Shown here piece by piece: positions 34,118 through 43,400 of a DNA stretch of 64,000 bases (the first letter of the stretch is position 1; the number at the start of each line of letters is the position of its first letter). Below the pieces are notes generated by a model. The model was not told the DNA's origin. It saw only the letters and a program-made list of their open reading frames with translations, and searched no databases. The position numbers and the translations under genes were made by a program. The DNA is taken from contig JAVBWO010000018.1 of assembly GCA_036677375.1 (NCBI GenBank), forward strand, positions 53,289-117,288, read 5' to 3'. The DNA comes from JAVBWO01 sp036677375. GTDB lineage: Bacteria; Bacillota; Dehalobacteriia; UBA4068; UBA4997.

Positions 34118-35773
34118 ATGACTGCAAATTTTACCGTTCGGGATGCGTTGAAGCTAAAAGTTTTTTCCGAAGCGGAATTATTGGCCGGCGCCGGCGGCCT
34201 GGATCATGTGATTACCAGCGTCAGCGTGGTGGAGGTACTCCATGCTACCAGTTACTATAGAGGCGGCGAACTGCAAATCTCCGCTCTCTATTCGGCTGCC
34301 AATGATATTGAGTCTCAGTTGCAAGTCATTCGGAATCTCTCCACCTACGGCTGTGCCGGACTGGTTTTGTGCCACTTAGGTTTTTGGCTGAAAGGGATCT
34401 CGCCCCGGCTGCTTGATCTTGCCAATGAATTAAATTTTCCCATTATCAAAGCACCGCCGCAAACGGCTTATTTTGAGATCATTATGGCGGTAACCGACTG
34501 TATCCTGCAACTGCAAAATCAGAATCTGGCTTACTCTATCAATGTGCACGATCAAATGGCCGAGGTGATCTTGCGAGGCAAGGATTCGCCGGAACTGCTC
34601 TTATCTTTGGAGCATCTGGTGAAAAGACCGGTGATGCTTTTCGATCCCAGAGGTGAGATCATCACCTGCAACCATAGCCGTTATAGCCCAGAAGAGCTGC
34701 AGACCATAAAAAGCTTCCTGATGCGGAATAAAGATACGATGCTTTTGTCCACGGAGAATCTCTATTTACCCAACCCTTTCAATGAAAAACAGAATATCCT
34801 TTTGACCCCGGTGATTTCCGACGATATCTATTACGGTCATTTGGTGGTGCTGGAAGCGGAAGATCTGAGCGATATGGACTTTATCGCCTTAACTCAGAGC
34901 AAAACCGCCTTGGCCATCATCAGTATGCGCAAAATCCGTTGGGAAGAAAATCTGCGCACCATGAAGAAAGAATTTCTTTACGACCTCATCACCATCAATT
35001 TTAAAGATGCGGAAGATATCAAGGAAAAGGGGGGCAATCTAGGTTATACCATTGACCGGATTAAATTGGTTATGTTAGTGGATATCTTGGCTTTCAATCA
35101 GGTAAAGGAAAATTTGACGGAACAGGAGATCCATAAGATCAAGCAGAGTTTTATGCGGATTGTGCAGGGAGAAGTCAATAAATACAGCGTACAGAGCCCG
35201 TTGCTCAATTACAGTGATAAATTGGCTATTTTCTTTTCTCCGCAAAAGCACGAGGAGGAGCAAGCGGTTTATGCCGCTGTGTCTCATTTGGCGGAGGATA
35301 TCATCTGTAGGGTAGCGCAGGATCTTAAGCAAAAGGTGTTCATCGGCATCGGGGGGCTTTGTGAGACGCCTTTAGAAATCAAGAAAAGCCATGAGCAAGC
35401 TGTGCGGGCTACGGTGATCGGTAAAGCTCTGTATCAGGAGCCCAGTTATATTGATTATCAATCCTTGGGAATCTATAATGAGCTGTATGAACTGGCCTTA
35501 AAATCCCAGGGCTTCTCTTGGGGCAGCCAAATGTTCCAGCCGCTGGAAGAATCCGATCAGGAGACTGGCGGCAGCCTGACGGAAACCTTTAAGGTGCTAT
35601 TGAAAAATAATCTGGATACCATGGCCACTGCTAAAGCCCTTTATGTGCATAAGAATACGGTGCTGCATCGGAAAAACAAGATTTTGAAGGTATTGGAGAA
35701 AAATCCTTTTATTGATCCCTACCTGCTGCAATACCAGATTGCGCTTTTACTGGAAAAATTCAACCAAAAATAA
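34118..35773 (+). CDS. PucR family transcriptional regulator
   Basis: 551 residues. The N-terminal PucR domain (about 6-125) has VFSEAELLAGAGGLDHVITSVSV. A central region contains a CdaR GGDEF-like domain, and the C-terminal PucR-type HTH reads LLKNNLDTMATAKALYVHKNTVLHRKNK. The family commonly activates purine, amino-acid or cyclic-amide catabolism in response to ligand. It sits upstream of the racemase, DUF917 and binding-protein genes on the same strand and is their most likely regulator. A terminator follows. Confidence 0.92.
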   Translation: MTANFTVRDALKLKVFSEAELLAGAGGLDHVITSVSVVEVLHATSYYRGGELQISALYSAANDIESQLQVIRNLSTYGCAGLVLCHLGFWLKGISPRLLDLANELNFPIIKAPPQTAYFEIIMAVTDCILQLQNQNLAYSINVHDQMAEVILRGKDSPELLLSLEHLVKRPVMLFDPRGEIITCNHSRYSPEELQTIKSFLMRNKDTMLLSTENLYLPNPFNEKQNILLTPVISDDIYYGHLVVLEAEDLSDMDFIALTQSKTALAIISMRKIRWEENLRTMKKEFLYDLITINFKDAEDIKEKGGNLGYTIDRIKLVMLVDILAFNQVKENLTEQEIHKIKQSFMRIVQGEVNKYSVQSPLLNYSDKLAIFFSPQKHEEEQAVYAAVSHLAEDIICRVAQDLKQKVFIGIGGLCETPLEIKKSHEQAVRATVIGKALYQEPSYIDYQSLGIYNELYELALKSQGFSWGSQMFQPLEESDQETGGSLTETFKVLLKNNLDTMATAKALYVHKNTVLHRKNKILKVLEKNPFIDPYLLQYQIALLLEKFNQK

Positions 35774-35800
35774 TAAAATTTTAAAGAGTTTCAAAATTTC

Positions 35801-35856
35801 AACCTTACTTCCTGCTTCTGGACAATAAGCCAAGCAGCTAAGTAAGGTTTTTTCTT
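35801..35856 (+). terminator. Intrinsic terminator after the PucR gene
   Basis: AACCTTACTT pairs with AAGTAAGGTT, with an inner CTGCTT/AAGCAG stem, and is followed by TTTTTCTTTT. It separates regulator and catabolic genes. Confidence 0.85.
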
Positions 35857-36062
35857 TTATAGGGTTATTGTCTATTGTCGAAACCTCTTTGAAGTCAGAT
35901 CTCAAAAAATCTTACAATGTGTGATGGGTAATGTACAGCTGCACAATAGTGGTTGAAAACATTATTCTGTAAGCTAAAGGGAGAAGGGCGCAAAAAAAGA
36001 ATTCAATGATAGACAAACTGATAGACAAACTGAGAATCCTCAAAACGGGGGTGTTGAATGAA

Positions 36063-36836
36063 ATGAAACAAATCAGAATTTTAAACATTTTACCGGTCAT
36101 TTATACCGAGGGATTGGCTAAGGAGGTGGAAGACCGTAACCGGCTGCGGGAATATCTCTTGGAACAAACCCATGGTTTAGTCATTCTGGATACAGTTTTC
36201 GTAGAAAAAGGAGGTTCTTCCATTGAATGCGCCTATGATGTGGGGTTGACCGTGCCCTACATTGTCAAGGCAGCTAAACAGGGTGAGGCCAGCGGTTATG
36301 ATGCGGCGCTTTTGGATTGTTTTATGGACCCCGGCTTGGATGAGTGCCGGGAAATGCTGGAGATGCCGGTTTTCGGTGTTTGCCAATCCGCTTGCAGCCT
36401 GGCGATTCGTTTAGGCGGTGAATTTTCCGTTATCGGTATTTTGGAAGATATGGATCGTTGTATTAAACAAAATTTGGCGAAATATGGCCTGCGCCAGCAA
36501 TTAAAATCGATCCCGGTGGTGGATACTCCTGTATTGGATATTCAGGAGCACCCTGGCAAAGTTGTTGACCGTATCCTAGAAGCAGGCATCCGGGCAGTAC
36601 GGGAGGATAAAGCCAAAGCATTGGTTTTGGGCTGTACCGGGTTGGCGCCTTTGGTAAAGTCCGTGGAAGCCGGCCTGGCGGCCAAAGATATTCGTGTGCC
36701 GGTGATCGAGCCTTTCCGGGCCGCTTTATACGACGCTGTCTCCTGTGTTTTAATGGGAGTTACTCATAGCAAGGAAGCATACCGCCCCGTACGGCAGAAA
36801 AAACGGGTTTTGGACTGGGAGAAAGAGTCGGTTTAA
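36063..36836 (+). CDS. Asp/Glu/hydantoin racemase family protein
   Basis: About 257 residues from ATG 36063 (GGGGG upstream). Two catalytic-type cysteines are visible in VFGVCQSACSL and LVLGCTGLAPL, as in aspartate/glutamate and hydantoin racemases (PF01177). It could interconvert enantiomers of a hydantoin or amino acid so that a stereospecific ring-opening enzyme can act. Its position before DUF917 and the hydantoinase genes favours a hydantoin-like substrate; the substrate is inferred, not shown. Confidence 0.85.
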   Translation: MKQIRILNILPVIYTEGLAKEVEDRNRLREYLLEQTHGLVILDTVFVEKGGSSIECAYDVGLTVPYIVKAAKQGEASGYDAALLDCFMDPGLDECREMLEMPVFGVCQSACSLAIRLGGEFSVIGILEDMDRCIKQNLAKYGLRQQLKSIPVVDTPVLDIQEHPGKVVDRILEAGIRAVREDKAKALVLGCTGLAPLVKSVEAGLAAKDIRVPVIEPFRAALYDAVSCVLMGVTHSKEAYRPVRQKKRVLDWEKESV

Positions 36837-37011
36837 AACAGCTGTACCTCCAAAAGCACTGCATAGGTTCTTCGTTTAACAAGCATATTGGAAGTCATAG
36901 CTCACAAGCGGGCTTGACCCAAGCGTAACCGGCCCGCTTAAAAAGAATAGTGATAGGTACGGGTTTACCCTGGAACTATAAAAGCAATCATTTATGAAGG
37001 AGGTCTGTAAG

Positions 37012-38151
37012 ATGCCGACTAAGAAACTGACCAACAGACAAGAAGTGGAAGATTTTGTAAGAGGATGTACTTTTTATGGTACCGGCGGCGGCGGGCTGCC
37101 TGTGAACGGGATCGAATCTTTAATGACCGAGCTTGCCAAAGGCAATGAAGTCGGTTGGGTGGATATCAGTGAGATCCCCGATGACGCTATGACAGTTTGT
37201 CCCTTTTTGATGGGCTCCATTGCCCCTCATACTCCCGAAGTGATCAAGGAAATGACAAGTTTTGGGCTTACCGACCCTGTCAATAAAGAAAAAGAAAGAC
37301 TGGGCAAGGCGGTAGCGGAGTTGGCCAAATACACCGGCACAAAGCCTGGCGCTGTGGTTCCCATTGAACTGGGTGGCGCCAATACCCCTGGGCCTCTGGC
37401 CGCCGGTATCTTAAACGGTATTCCTTGCGTGGATGGCGACTATACCGGCCGCGCTATTCCGGAAATCCCCCAAACGACTCCCTATATTTTAGGCAAAGTA
37501 CTTTGGCCTGTAGCTTCCGTGGATGAATTCGGCGATGTCTGCATCATAGATCATGCCATCAACTATCGCATGGTGGAGCGGATCGGCAAACTGATTGCTT
37601 CCGGCGCTTATGGGCTGGCGGGACAAGCAGGCTTTTTAATGAGTGGCAAGGAGATGAAAGAAACTATTATCCCCGGCACACTTACCGAATGCTATGAAGT
37701 GGGCAAAATGATCCGGCAAGCCAGAGAAAATGGCTTGGACCCTGTGTCGGAAACCATTAAAAAGATGAATGGCTGGCTTTTGGCCAAAGGCACCGTGACC
37801 GGTAAAGATACCGAAGACAAATTGGGCTACTATTGGGGTATCCACACCATTACCGGAGCCGGAGATTTTGCCGGCAATACTTATAAGATCTGGTTTAAAA
37901 ATGAAAACCATATCATGTGGGAAAATGAGGAACCCATCATTACCAGCCCCGACATCATCGTAGTGGTTAATGCCAAAACCGGCGAACCCTATGCCAACCC
38001 TGTCCTGGCTGTAGGAGATGAAGTTTGTGTCATTGGACTAAAGGCCCGGGATATCTTTAAAACGGAACGCGGCATCGGCATCTTAGGCCCCCGTTATTTT
38101 GATTTTGATATGGATTATATCCCCATTGAACAAAGAAGAGCCGGCAAATAA
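37012..38151 (+). CDS. DUF917 / S-methyl-thiohydantoin desulfurase domain protein
   Basis: 379 residues from ATG 37012 (AGGAGG upstream). VRGCTFYGTGGGGLPVNG and VPIELGGANTPGPLAAG are typical of DUF917, now named the S-Me-THD-like family after a thiohydantoin desulfurase. The domain is often encoded with hydantoinase/oxoprolinase (HyuA/HyuB) proteins. The protein is soluble. Reaction and substrate here are unproven, but the context (hydantoin-type racemase before it, peptide-type binding protein after it) points to cyclic amide or thiohydantoin breakdown. Confidence 0.88.
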   Translation: MPTKKLTNRQEVEDFVRGCTFYGTGGGGLPVNGIESLMTELAKGNEVGWVDISEIPDDAMTVCPFLMGSIAPHTPEVIKEMTSFGLTDPVNKEKERLGKAVAELAKYTGTKPGAVVPIELGGANTPGPLAAGILNGIPCVDGDYTGRAIPEIPQTTPYILGKVLWPVASVDEFGDVCIIDHAINYRMVERIGKLIASGAYGLAGQAGFLMSGKEMKETIIPGTLTECYEVGKMIRQARENGLDPVSETIKKMNGWLLAKGTVTGKDTEDKLGYYWGIHTITGAGDFAGNTYKIWFKNENHIMWENEEPIITSPDIIVVVNAKTGEPYANPVLAVGDEVCVIGLKARDIFKTERGIGILGPRYFDFDMDYIPIEQRRAGK

Positions 38152-38730
38152 CTTTTGGATTGAAAAAGTCTTTGCTTAATGATTTGTGAGATCGATTGTG
38201 AAAAGAGCCAAGGCTTCCTTTTCTTAGAGGCATTGGCGGGTTTTTTAGATCATTTCGGGTGGCTTGATCAAAAAGAGCAGATGGCTTGCTTTTTCACAAC
38301 CGAATTGTTTGGCCGCGTCAGTGCGGAAATATGCGCTTGCACAATGAACAGAGAACCTATTATTTGAAGAACCAAAGGGAAGAAAGTTTTTAAGAAGAAA
38401 TATGTTTGCATCAGCTTGTCAGAACATTAACTTGATTTAGAATCATATATGAAATAAGGAGGGAAGTTTTTCGTAACACAATCTCAGAATGGTTTATTGT
38501 CGCCAACTTATTTTTCAGTGACAAAAACATCGACAGGTAAGGGCTGCCTTGTGAGCTGTTTTAGTATGCTCCAAAAGAGAATCCGCTTGTGATTTAAAAA
38601 ACCCATATGACCCATAGGGAAAGATGACGGGTGCATCGTTATGTTTGTTGGAGCGGAAGCATTTCGATCCATATGAGTAAAAAATGAAGAGGAATCAGGA
38701 TGAATCGTCAAGGAGGAGGGCTTTGATCGT
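38152..38730. other. Intergenic region before the first binding-protein gene
   Basis: About 580 bp. An open frame at 38179-38367 has no ribosome binding site and no recognisable family, so I left it out. A good AGGAGG occurs at 38456-38465 but leads to no open frame. The promoter of the binding-protein gene is probably here. Confidence 0.4.
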
Positions 38731-40392
38731 ATGAAGAAAATTTTATTGATTTTTATGGTCCTAGTGGTGTCTATGGCATTGTTGGCCGCTTGCGGCGACA
38801 ATACTCAAACAAATAACGGAGCTGCGGACGACACGGCCAATGCCGGTACCGCCGGCACAGCTGAAAAAATGATCCGTATCTCTGCGGACAGCACACCTGT
38901 TATCGACCCCGCTATTGGGATCAGCAATTCTGCCAGTATTGCTTTTGTCAATCTCTATGATAGCTTGGTTTTCCCCGACGGCGAAGACGTAAAACCACTC
39001 CTGGCCGAAAACTGGGATATCAGTGAAGATGGTACGGAATATACCTTCCATTTGAAAAAAGGCGTCAAGTTCCATGACGGAGACGAATTGAAAGCTTCCG
39101 ATGTTGTGTTCTCCACCAAACGGCTTCTGACCATTGGGGAAGGTTTTGCTTATGTTTACAGTGATATTATCAAAGATGTCACTGCCGTGGACGACTATAC
39201 GGTGAAATTTACCCTAAACCACTCTTTCGGTCCTTTCGTAGCTTCCCTATGCCGTCTCTATATCATGAATGAAGATTTAGTTATGTCTCATCTTGCCGAT
39301 GGTTCTTATGGGGAATTCGGCGATTACGGCCGTGAATGGCTCATTACCCACGATGCCGGCTCCGGCCCTTATATGGCTCAGGAATTGGTTCAGCAAGACC
39401 ACTTCACCGCTACCCGGTTTGAAGATTGGAATGTAGGCTGGAAAGAAAACGCGCCCGACGCTTTTAAGATCATCTATTCTACCGAACCGACCACTGTGCG
39501 CACTATGATGGCCAACAAGGATCTGGAGATTACCGATATGTGGCAGACCACGGAAAACCTGGCTACTTTGGATAAGATAGAAGGAATCGACCTGGCCTCC
39601 TATTCTACCCGGCTGGTTCAGAACGTTTATTTCAATACCACCATACCGCCCACAGACGACTTGAATTTCCGTAAAGCCCTAAGCTGTCTTTTGGATTATA
39701 ATATGTTTGTGAAAGATATTTTTGTGGATTCCAAGATCTGCGCCGGCCCTGTTTCCTCTTATACCGCCGGCCATGTGAACACCACGCAATATCAATATAA
39801 TTTGGAGAAAGCCAAAGAATATATTGCGCAATCCAAATATGCCGGCAATTACCAAGATTATCCCATTGAGTTCCTTTGCAATTCCGATGTTCAGGATCTG
39901 GAAAAAGTGGCGCTGTCTTTCCAGGCTGCGGCCAAACAAGTCGGCATCACTGTCGATATCAACAAAGCGCCTTGGGTGACCATTCAAGAACGGGTATCCA
40001 CTGCGGCAAGCACTCCTAATGTTACCACCATTAACTCCGGCCCTCAATACAATGAAGCCGGCGCTACTTTGGAAGCCAGCTTCCACAGGAAAACCGCCGG
40101 TACTTATGAAAACTGCTCCTGGGCCTTATCGGATGAGTTGGATGCTGAGATCGAAGGCGCCTTGGCCACTGTTGACAAAGACGAGCGTTATGCGAAGTAT
40201 GCCGCCTTGCAAAATAAAGTGGTTGACGAGATTTGCCCTTGTGCCTGGATTGCGGATTTAACCGAGCGGGTGGCCTATCAGAGCACTTATGTACAATGGC
40301 CTGCCGCTACCGCTTCCAAAGAAGGCAAAATGGTAGCTTATCTCATGGGCTATCCCTTTTTCTTCCCCGATATGACAATTTTACCTCATTAA
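38731..40392 (+). CDS. ABC transporter substrate-binding lipoprotein (family 5), copy 1
   Basis: 553 residues. A lipoprotein signal (MALLAACGDN; lipidated Cys near residue 21) precedes an Asn/Ala/Thr-rich linker and a full SBP_bac_5 fold (FHLKKGVKFHDGDELKASDV is the family signature). It binds a peptide-like or cyclic substrate outside the membrane. No permease genes lie next to it, so it may share the DppBCDF transporter 20 kb downstream, where a clear paralogue is encoded. GGAGGAGGG precedes ATG 38731. Confidence 0.93.
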   Translation: MKKILLIFMVLVVSMALLAACGDNTQTNNGAADDTANAGTAGTAEKMIRISADSTPVIDPAIGISNSASIAFVNLYDSLVFPDGEDVKPLLAENWDISEDGTEYTFHLKKGVKFHDGDELKASDVVFSTKRLLTIGEGFAYVYSDIIKDVTAVDDYTVKFTLNHSFGPFVASLCRLYIMNEDLVMSHLADGSYGEFGDYGREWLITHDAGSGPYMAQELVQQDHFTATRFEDWNVGWKENAPDAFKIIYSTEPTTVRTMMANKDLEITDMWQTTENLATLDKIEGIDLASYSTRLVQNVYFNTTIPPTDDLNFRKALSCLLDYNMFVKDIFVDSKICAGPVSSYTAGHVNTTQYQYNLEKAKEYIAQSKYAGNYQDYPIEFLCNSDVQDLEKVALSFQAAAKQVGITVDINKAPWVTIQERVSTAASTPNVTTINSGPQYNEAGATLEASFHRKTAGTYENCSWALSDELDAEIEGALATVDKDERYAKYAALQNKVVDEICPCAWIADLTERVAYQSTYVQWPAATASKEGKMVAYLMGYPFFFPDMTILPH

Positions 40393-40451
40393 AGTTCTCC
40401 CTAAGCTCCTTTTTATTTCTATCTCCCTTTTTTCAAACAGTGTTTCAAACC

Positions 40452-40493
40452 AGAAAAGGATCTGCCCTTGTTTCCAAGAGCAGATCCTTTTCT
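40452..40493 (+). terminator. Intrinsic terminator after the first binding-protein gene
   Basis: AGAAAAGGATCTGC and GCAGATCCTTTTCT form a perfect 14-bp stem, followed by TTATATAG. Confidence 0.85.
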
Positions 40494-40514
40494 TTATATA
40501 GTTACTTTAGTAAG

Positions 40515-40563
40515 TTTCAAACGCAAAGAGTTTGAAATAAAACACCACTCGAAAACGGGTGGT
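40515..40563. other. Two adjacent hairpins between converging genes
   Basis: TTTCAAAC/GTTTGAAA (40515-40537) and ACCACTCG/CGGGTGGT with loop AAAA (40544-40563) lie between the end of the binding-protein operon and the end of the minus-strand trmO gene. The motif TTTCAAAC also recurs just upstream near 40433-40450. They may add termination for either strand. Confidence 0.45.
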
Positions 40564-40783
40564 CATGATGTTTTGACAAGGCTTCATGTTTTGATTGTTT
40601 TGAGTGAAGATGAAATACCGCTTTCATGAAATCTTAACAGTATTATGGCAACTTGTTCCGCCGCTGCTAATAACTTGTTTTCTGCTTCATGTCCGTATCG
40701 GCTGCTACTATATCACAGCAAAACAAGGCAGGAAGTGCTGGTGATCTTAATAACGGTCATTATGCCTTTTTCTTAGGCATGGA

Positions 40784-41587
40784 TTATGGCTTGCAAGAAG
40801 AAACCGTTAACGTAAAAAGGCCTTCAATTGGTGCCGTCAGCACTTCTTGCGGGTCCTTCGATATGGGGTTTTGAACCGTAATGGTGACCATTTGCTCCCG
40901 GTATTGCCAACAACAGCGGCTTTGCGTTGCTTGCTGATAAGCAAAACGGGCGGGGTTGGCAAGCCGCGCGCGGCACAGACCTTGCAAAGTGTCCGCCAGG
41001 CAGGCATCACCCTTGACAGATAATAAGACACTCGGGGCTTGAAGATTCCACCCCATATTTTCCAAAACCAAAACCATTTTTACAGCCAGGGCAGCGCCAA
41101 CACAGCTTTCCTGATGATGATGCAAGGCCAGGCGCCAAAGAGTCTCCTGTCTTTTGGTTTGATCTTCATGCCGGATCAGCGGCATAGTAGGGGAAAAAAC
41201 AATATCATGTTCATAATAAGGCTTGATATCCAAGACGGCGGTGCCGTCATAGGCGTCAAGCTCGTCCACATAAACGATATTGTCTACCACCTTATTGAGC
41301 TTGGTGAGGGTTAAGGCAATAGGGTTAGGATGATTAGGAGTACGAAGGGCCAGAATACCGAAGCTGTCCAGATGGGGGTCAATATGGCTGGGGACGGATT
41401 GCAGTTGGTTGTTTTTTCTAGGAGTATACAAACAAATGACCCAAATATGAGAGTTCTCTGTCAGCCTTTTCAACGCAGGAACCAGCTCTTTTTTGATTTC
41501 GATCTCCGCCGGGCAGTGAAGCGGATCATAGTTGCCGCCCGCTTGTTTTCTGCTCCTGACTACACCGATGGGAAATAAAGGAGGCAT
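40784..41587 (-). CDS. trmO: TrmO-type tRNA methyltransferase with FmdE-like C-terminal domain
   Basis: 267 residues from ATG 41587 (GAGGA 6 nt upstream). The N-terminal ~140 residues are the TrmO/YaeB/TsaA beta-barrel domain (PLFPIGVVRSRKQAGGNYD and LRTPNHPNPIALTLTKL), which methylates t6A37 in tRNA-Thr. The C-terminal ~115 residues (HHHQESCVGAALAVKMVLVLE, with Cys and CCWQY later) resemble the FmdE-like metal-binding domain. Such a fusion suggests a function beyond tRNA modification, perhaps metal or molybdopterin related, but this is only inference. It lies 49 bp after the NTPase gene, on the same strand. Confidence 0.78.
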   Translation of the reverse strand: MPPLFPIGVVRSRKQAGGNYDPLHCPAEIEIKKELVPALKRLTENSHIWVICLYTPRKNNQLQSVPSHIDPHLDSFGILALRTPNHPNPIALTLTKLNKVVDNIVYVDELDAYDGTAVLDIKPYYEHDIVFSPTMPLIRHEDQTKRQETLWRLALHHHQESCVGAALAVKMVLVLENMGWNLQAPSVLLSVKGDACLADTLQGLCRARLANPARFAYQQATQSRCCWQYREQMVTITVQNPISKDPQEVLTAPIEGLFTLTVSSCKP

Positions 41588-41636
41588 CCTCATTCCTCTT
41601 CTCTTTTTTTTGTATTTTAGACTCCTTAAGATATCT

Positions 41637-42152
41637 TTATGAACAAATGTGGAGAAGACTAAGGACATGGTACAATTGTTCGTCCCGGTTTTGCTTGGTG
41701 ATCTCCAGAAGGGATACTTGCGGATGATTGCGTACACTGTCCAAAAATGGCAGCGGCTTCCGTTTGATGACGCCCAAAACGGGAATCTTTTGATCCAGGA
41801 CAGACAATACTTTATTTTGAAAAAGGCAGGCTTTGTTTTCCATAAAGCCCAGTTCGTCCATTAAGATCAGAGGAAAACCGGTTTGGCTCAAAAGGGTCAC
41901 GCCCAAGGTGTCGAAGATTTCCGGGAAACTTTGATAGACGCCGTTACCGTAACGGCAACCGATCCTGTTTGCGGGAGATAGCTCTGTTTCTTTGGCGCCG
42001 GCAGCCTGAATATAAACATCGGAGGAACCATCCTGGGCATCATTTCCGGAAAACGTAAGAAAACCGCCGGGTAAAATCCGAAGCTCTGCCAAAACTTTTT
42101 GTATAATGGTGCTTTTCCCGATGTGGGGTTCGCCGGTAAGAAAAATATGCAT
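41637..42152 (-). CDS. THEP1-type nucleoside-triphosphatase
   Basis: 171 residues from ATG 42152 (GGAGGGA upstream). A P-loop (FLTGEPHIGKSTII) opens the protein and LILMDELGFMENK is the Walker B segment, both standard for the NTPase_1 (THEP1) family. It is a small cytosolic NTPase of uncertain physiological target. It is the first gene of a two-gene unit with trmO. Confidence 0.85.
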   Translation of the reverse strand: MHIFLTGEPHIGKSTIIQKVLAELRILPGGFLTFSGNDAQDGSSDVYIQAAGAKETELSPANRIGCRYGNGVYQSFPEIFDTLGVTLLSQTGFPLILMDELGFMENKACLFQNKVLSVLDQKIPVLGVIKRKPLPFLDSVRNHPQVSLLEITKQNRDEQLYHVLSLLHICS

Positions 42153-42491
42153 AGCTGCTCCCTCCAAGCGAATTTTATTGCTGTTTTGGTTCTTGTTCCA
42201 CAAGAAAAAAGTACCCGTTTCAGAATATGCTGTCGTTATAAAAAGATGATTCATTATAACATTTTCTCCCAAAGCTGCCAACTTCTATTGTTGTATTCTT
42301 TTCTAGTCGGTAGATAAAGTTTGTAGAAATGTAAGCTTTGATTTATTCTTTAAAAGTAAAAATTTTATTCGATAAACCTTTTGTTTTCATGAACTGGTAA
42401 AGCGGTTAAAAATATGATATATTGGTAAAAACATCCTTTATAAATCATCTTTCTTCCATCTCATCTTAGATTCTGAGGGGGTGAAGGCGGC
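42153..42491. other. Divergent AT-rich intergenic region
   Basis: About 340 bp between the minus-strand NTPase gene and the plus-strand TfoX-like gene. It must contain both promoters. No palindrome or riboswitch was recognised. Confidence 0.4.
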
Positions 42492-42746
42492 TTGGGTGAA
42501 CTGTCAAAACTGCCGAATATTGGCAAAGTGATGGAAGCAAAGCTGCAGCGGGTAGGGATCACGACTCAGGCGGAGTTAAATACTCTTGGCAGCAAAGAAG
42601 TGTTTTTACGCTTAAGGTTGGAAGATCCCGGAGCTTGTCTCAATCTGTTGTGTGCTCTAGAGGGGGCTTTGCAGGGTATCCGCTGGCATAACCTGCCAGA
42701 TGAAAAAAAGCAGGAACTGAAAGAATTCTTACATTCGTTGCTTTAA
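42492..42746 (+). CDS. TfoX C-terminal-domain protein
   Basis: 84 residues from TTG 42492 (GAGGGGGTG upstream). LPNIGKVMEAKLQRVGITT is the helix-hairpin-helix-like start of the TfoX_C family; the rest (NLLCALEGALQGIRWHNLP) also fits. Only the C-terminal domain of TfoX is present, as is common in Firmicutes. No link to competence is implied. It heads a small operon with GyrI-like and flavodoxin genes. Confidence 0.85.
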   Translation: MGELSKLPNIGKVMEAKLQRVGITTQAELNTLGSKEVFLRLRLEDPGACLNLLCALEGALQGIRWHNLPDEKKQELKEFLHSLL

Positions 42747-42764
42747 AAAAGAGAGGGTTCTGCC

Positions 42765-43400
42765 ATGGATAAACTGGATTATAAAAAAGAATATCAAGAT
42801 CTTTATTTGCCAAAAAACAAGCCGATGCTCATTACGGTGCCGCCTATCAATTTTATTATGGTAGACGGCAAGGGCGATCCCAATGGCGAAGAGTACCAAA
42901 ATGCTGTAGCGGCCTTATACGCTCTCAGCTATACCATTAAAATGAGCAAAATGAGCGGCAGGCAGCCGCAAGGTTATTTTGAGTATGTAATGCCGCCATT
43001 GGAAGGGTTGTGGAGCTGTGACGATGGCAAATTTTCTTATACAAGGCGGGATCGTTGGGTATGGACCTCCGGGATCAGACAACCGGAATTTGTCACCCAT
43101 GAAGTCTTCTGCTGGGCATGTGAAGAAGTAAATCGAAAAAAGCCTGAAGTTGATATCACCAGAGCCCGGTTGGCAACTTATGATGAGGGATTGTGTGTGC
43201 AGATGATGCACATTGGCCCTTATGCCGATGAGCCGGCTTCAATTGCCCAAATGACGGCGTTTATGACAGAAAATCAATTGCGGGACATGTGTGGAAGCAG
43301 CCGATGGCATCATGAAATTTACTTGAATGATCCCAGAAAAACAGTGCCGGAAAAGCTGAAAACCGTATTAAGGCATCCGGTGGAAAGGAGCGGAATATGA
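42765..43400 (+). CDS. GyrI-like small-molecule-binding protein
   Basis: 211 residues. PINFIMVDGKGDPNGEEYQ near the N-terminus and MMHIGPYADEPASIAQM near the C-terminus identify the GyrI-like (SBM-type) family related to Lin2189. It probably binds or hydrolyses an aromatic or cationic compound. It overlaps the next gene by 4 bp (ATGA). A second, unrelated GyrI-like protein lies at 29.2 kb. Confidence 0.87.
   Translation: MDKLDYKKEYQDLYLPKNKPMLITVPPINFIMVDGKGDPNGEEYQNAVAALYALSYTIKMSKMSGRQPQGYFEYVMPPLEGLWSCDDGKFSYTRRDRWVWTSGIRQPEFVTHEVFCWACEEVNRKKPEVDITRARLATYDEGLCVQMMHIGPYADEPASIAQMTAFMTENQLRDMCGSSRWHHEIYLNDPRKTVPEKLKTVLRHPVERSGI

Noticed and set aside
38179..38367. 62-codon plus-strand frame after DUF917
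   Set aside because: No ribosome binding site, no recognisable family, and composition typical of a non-coding stretch.
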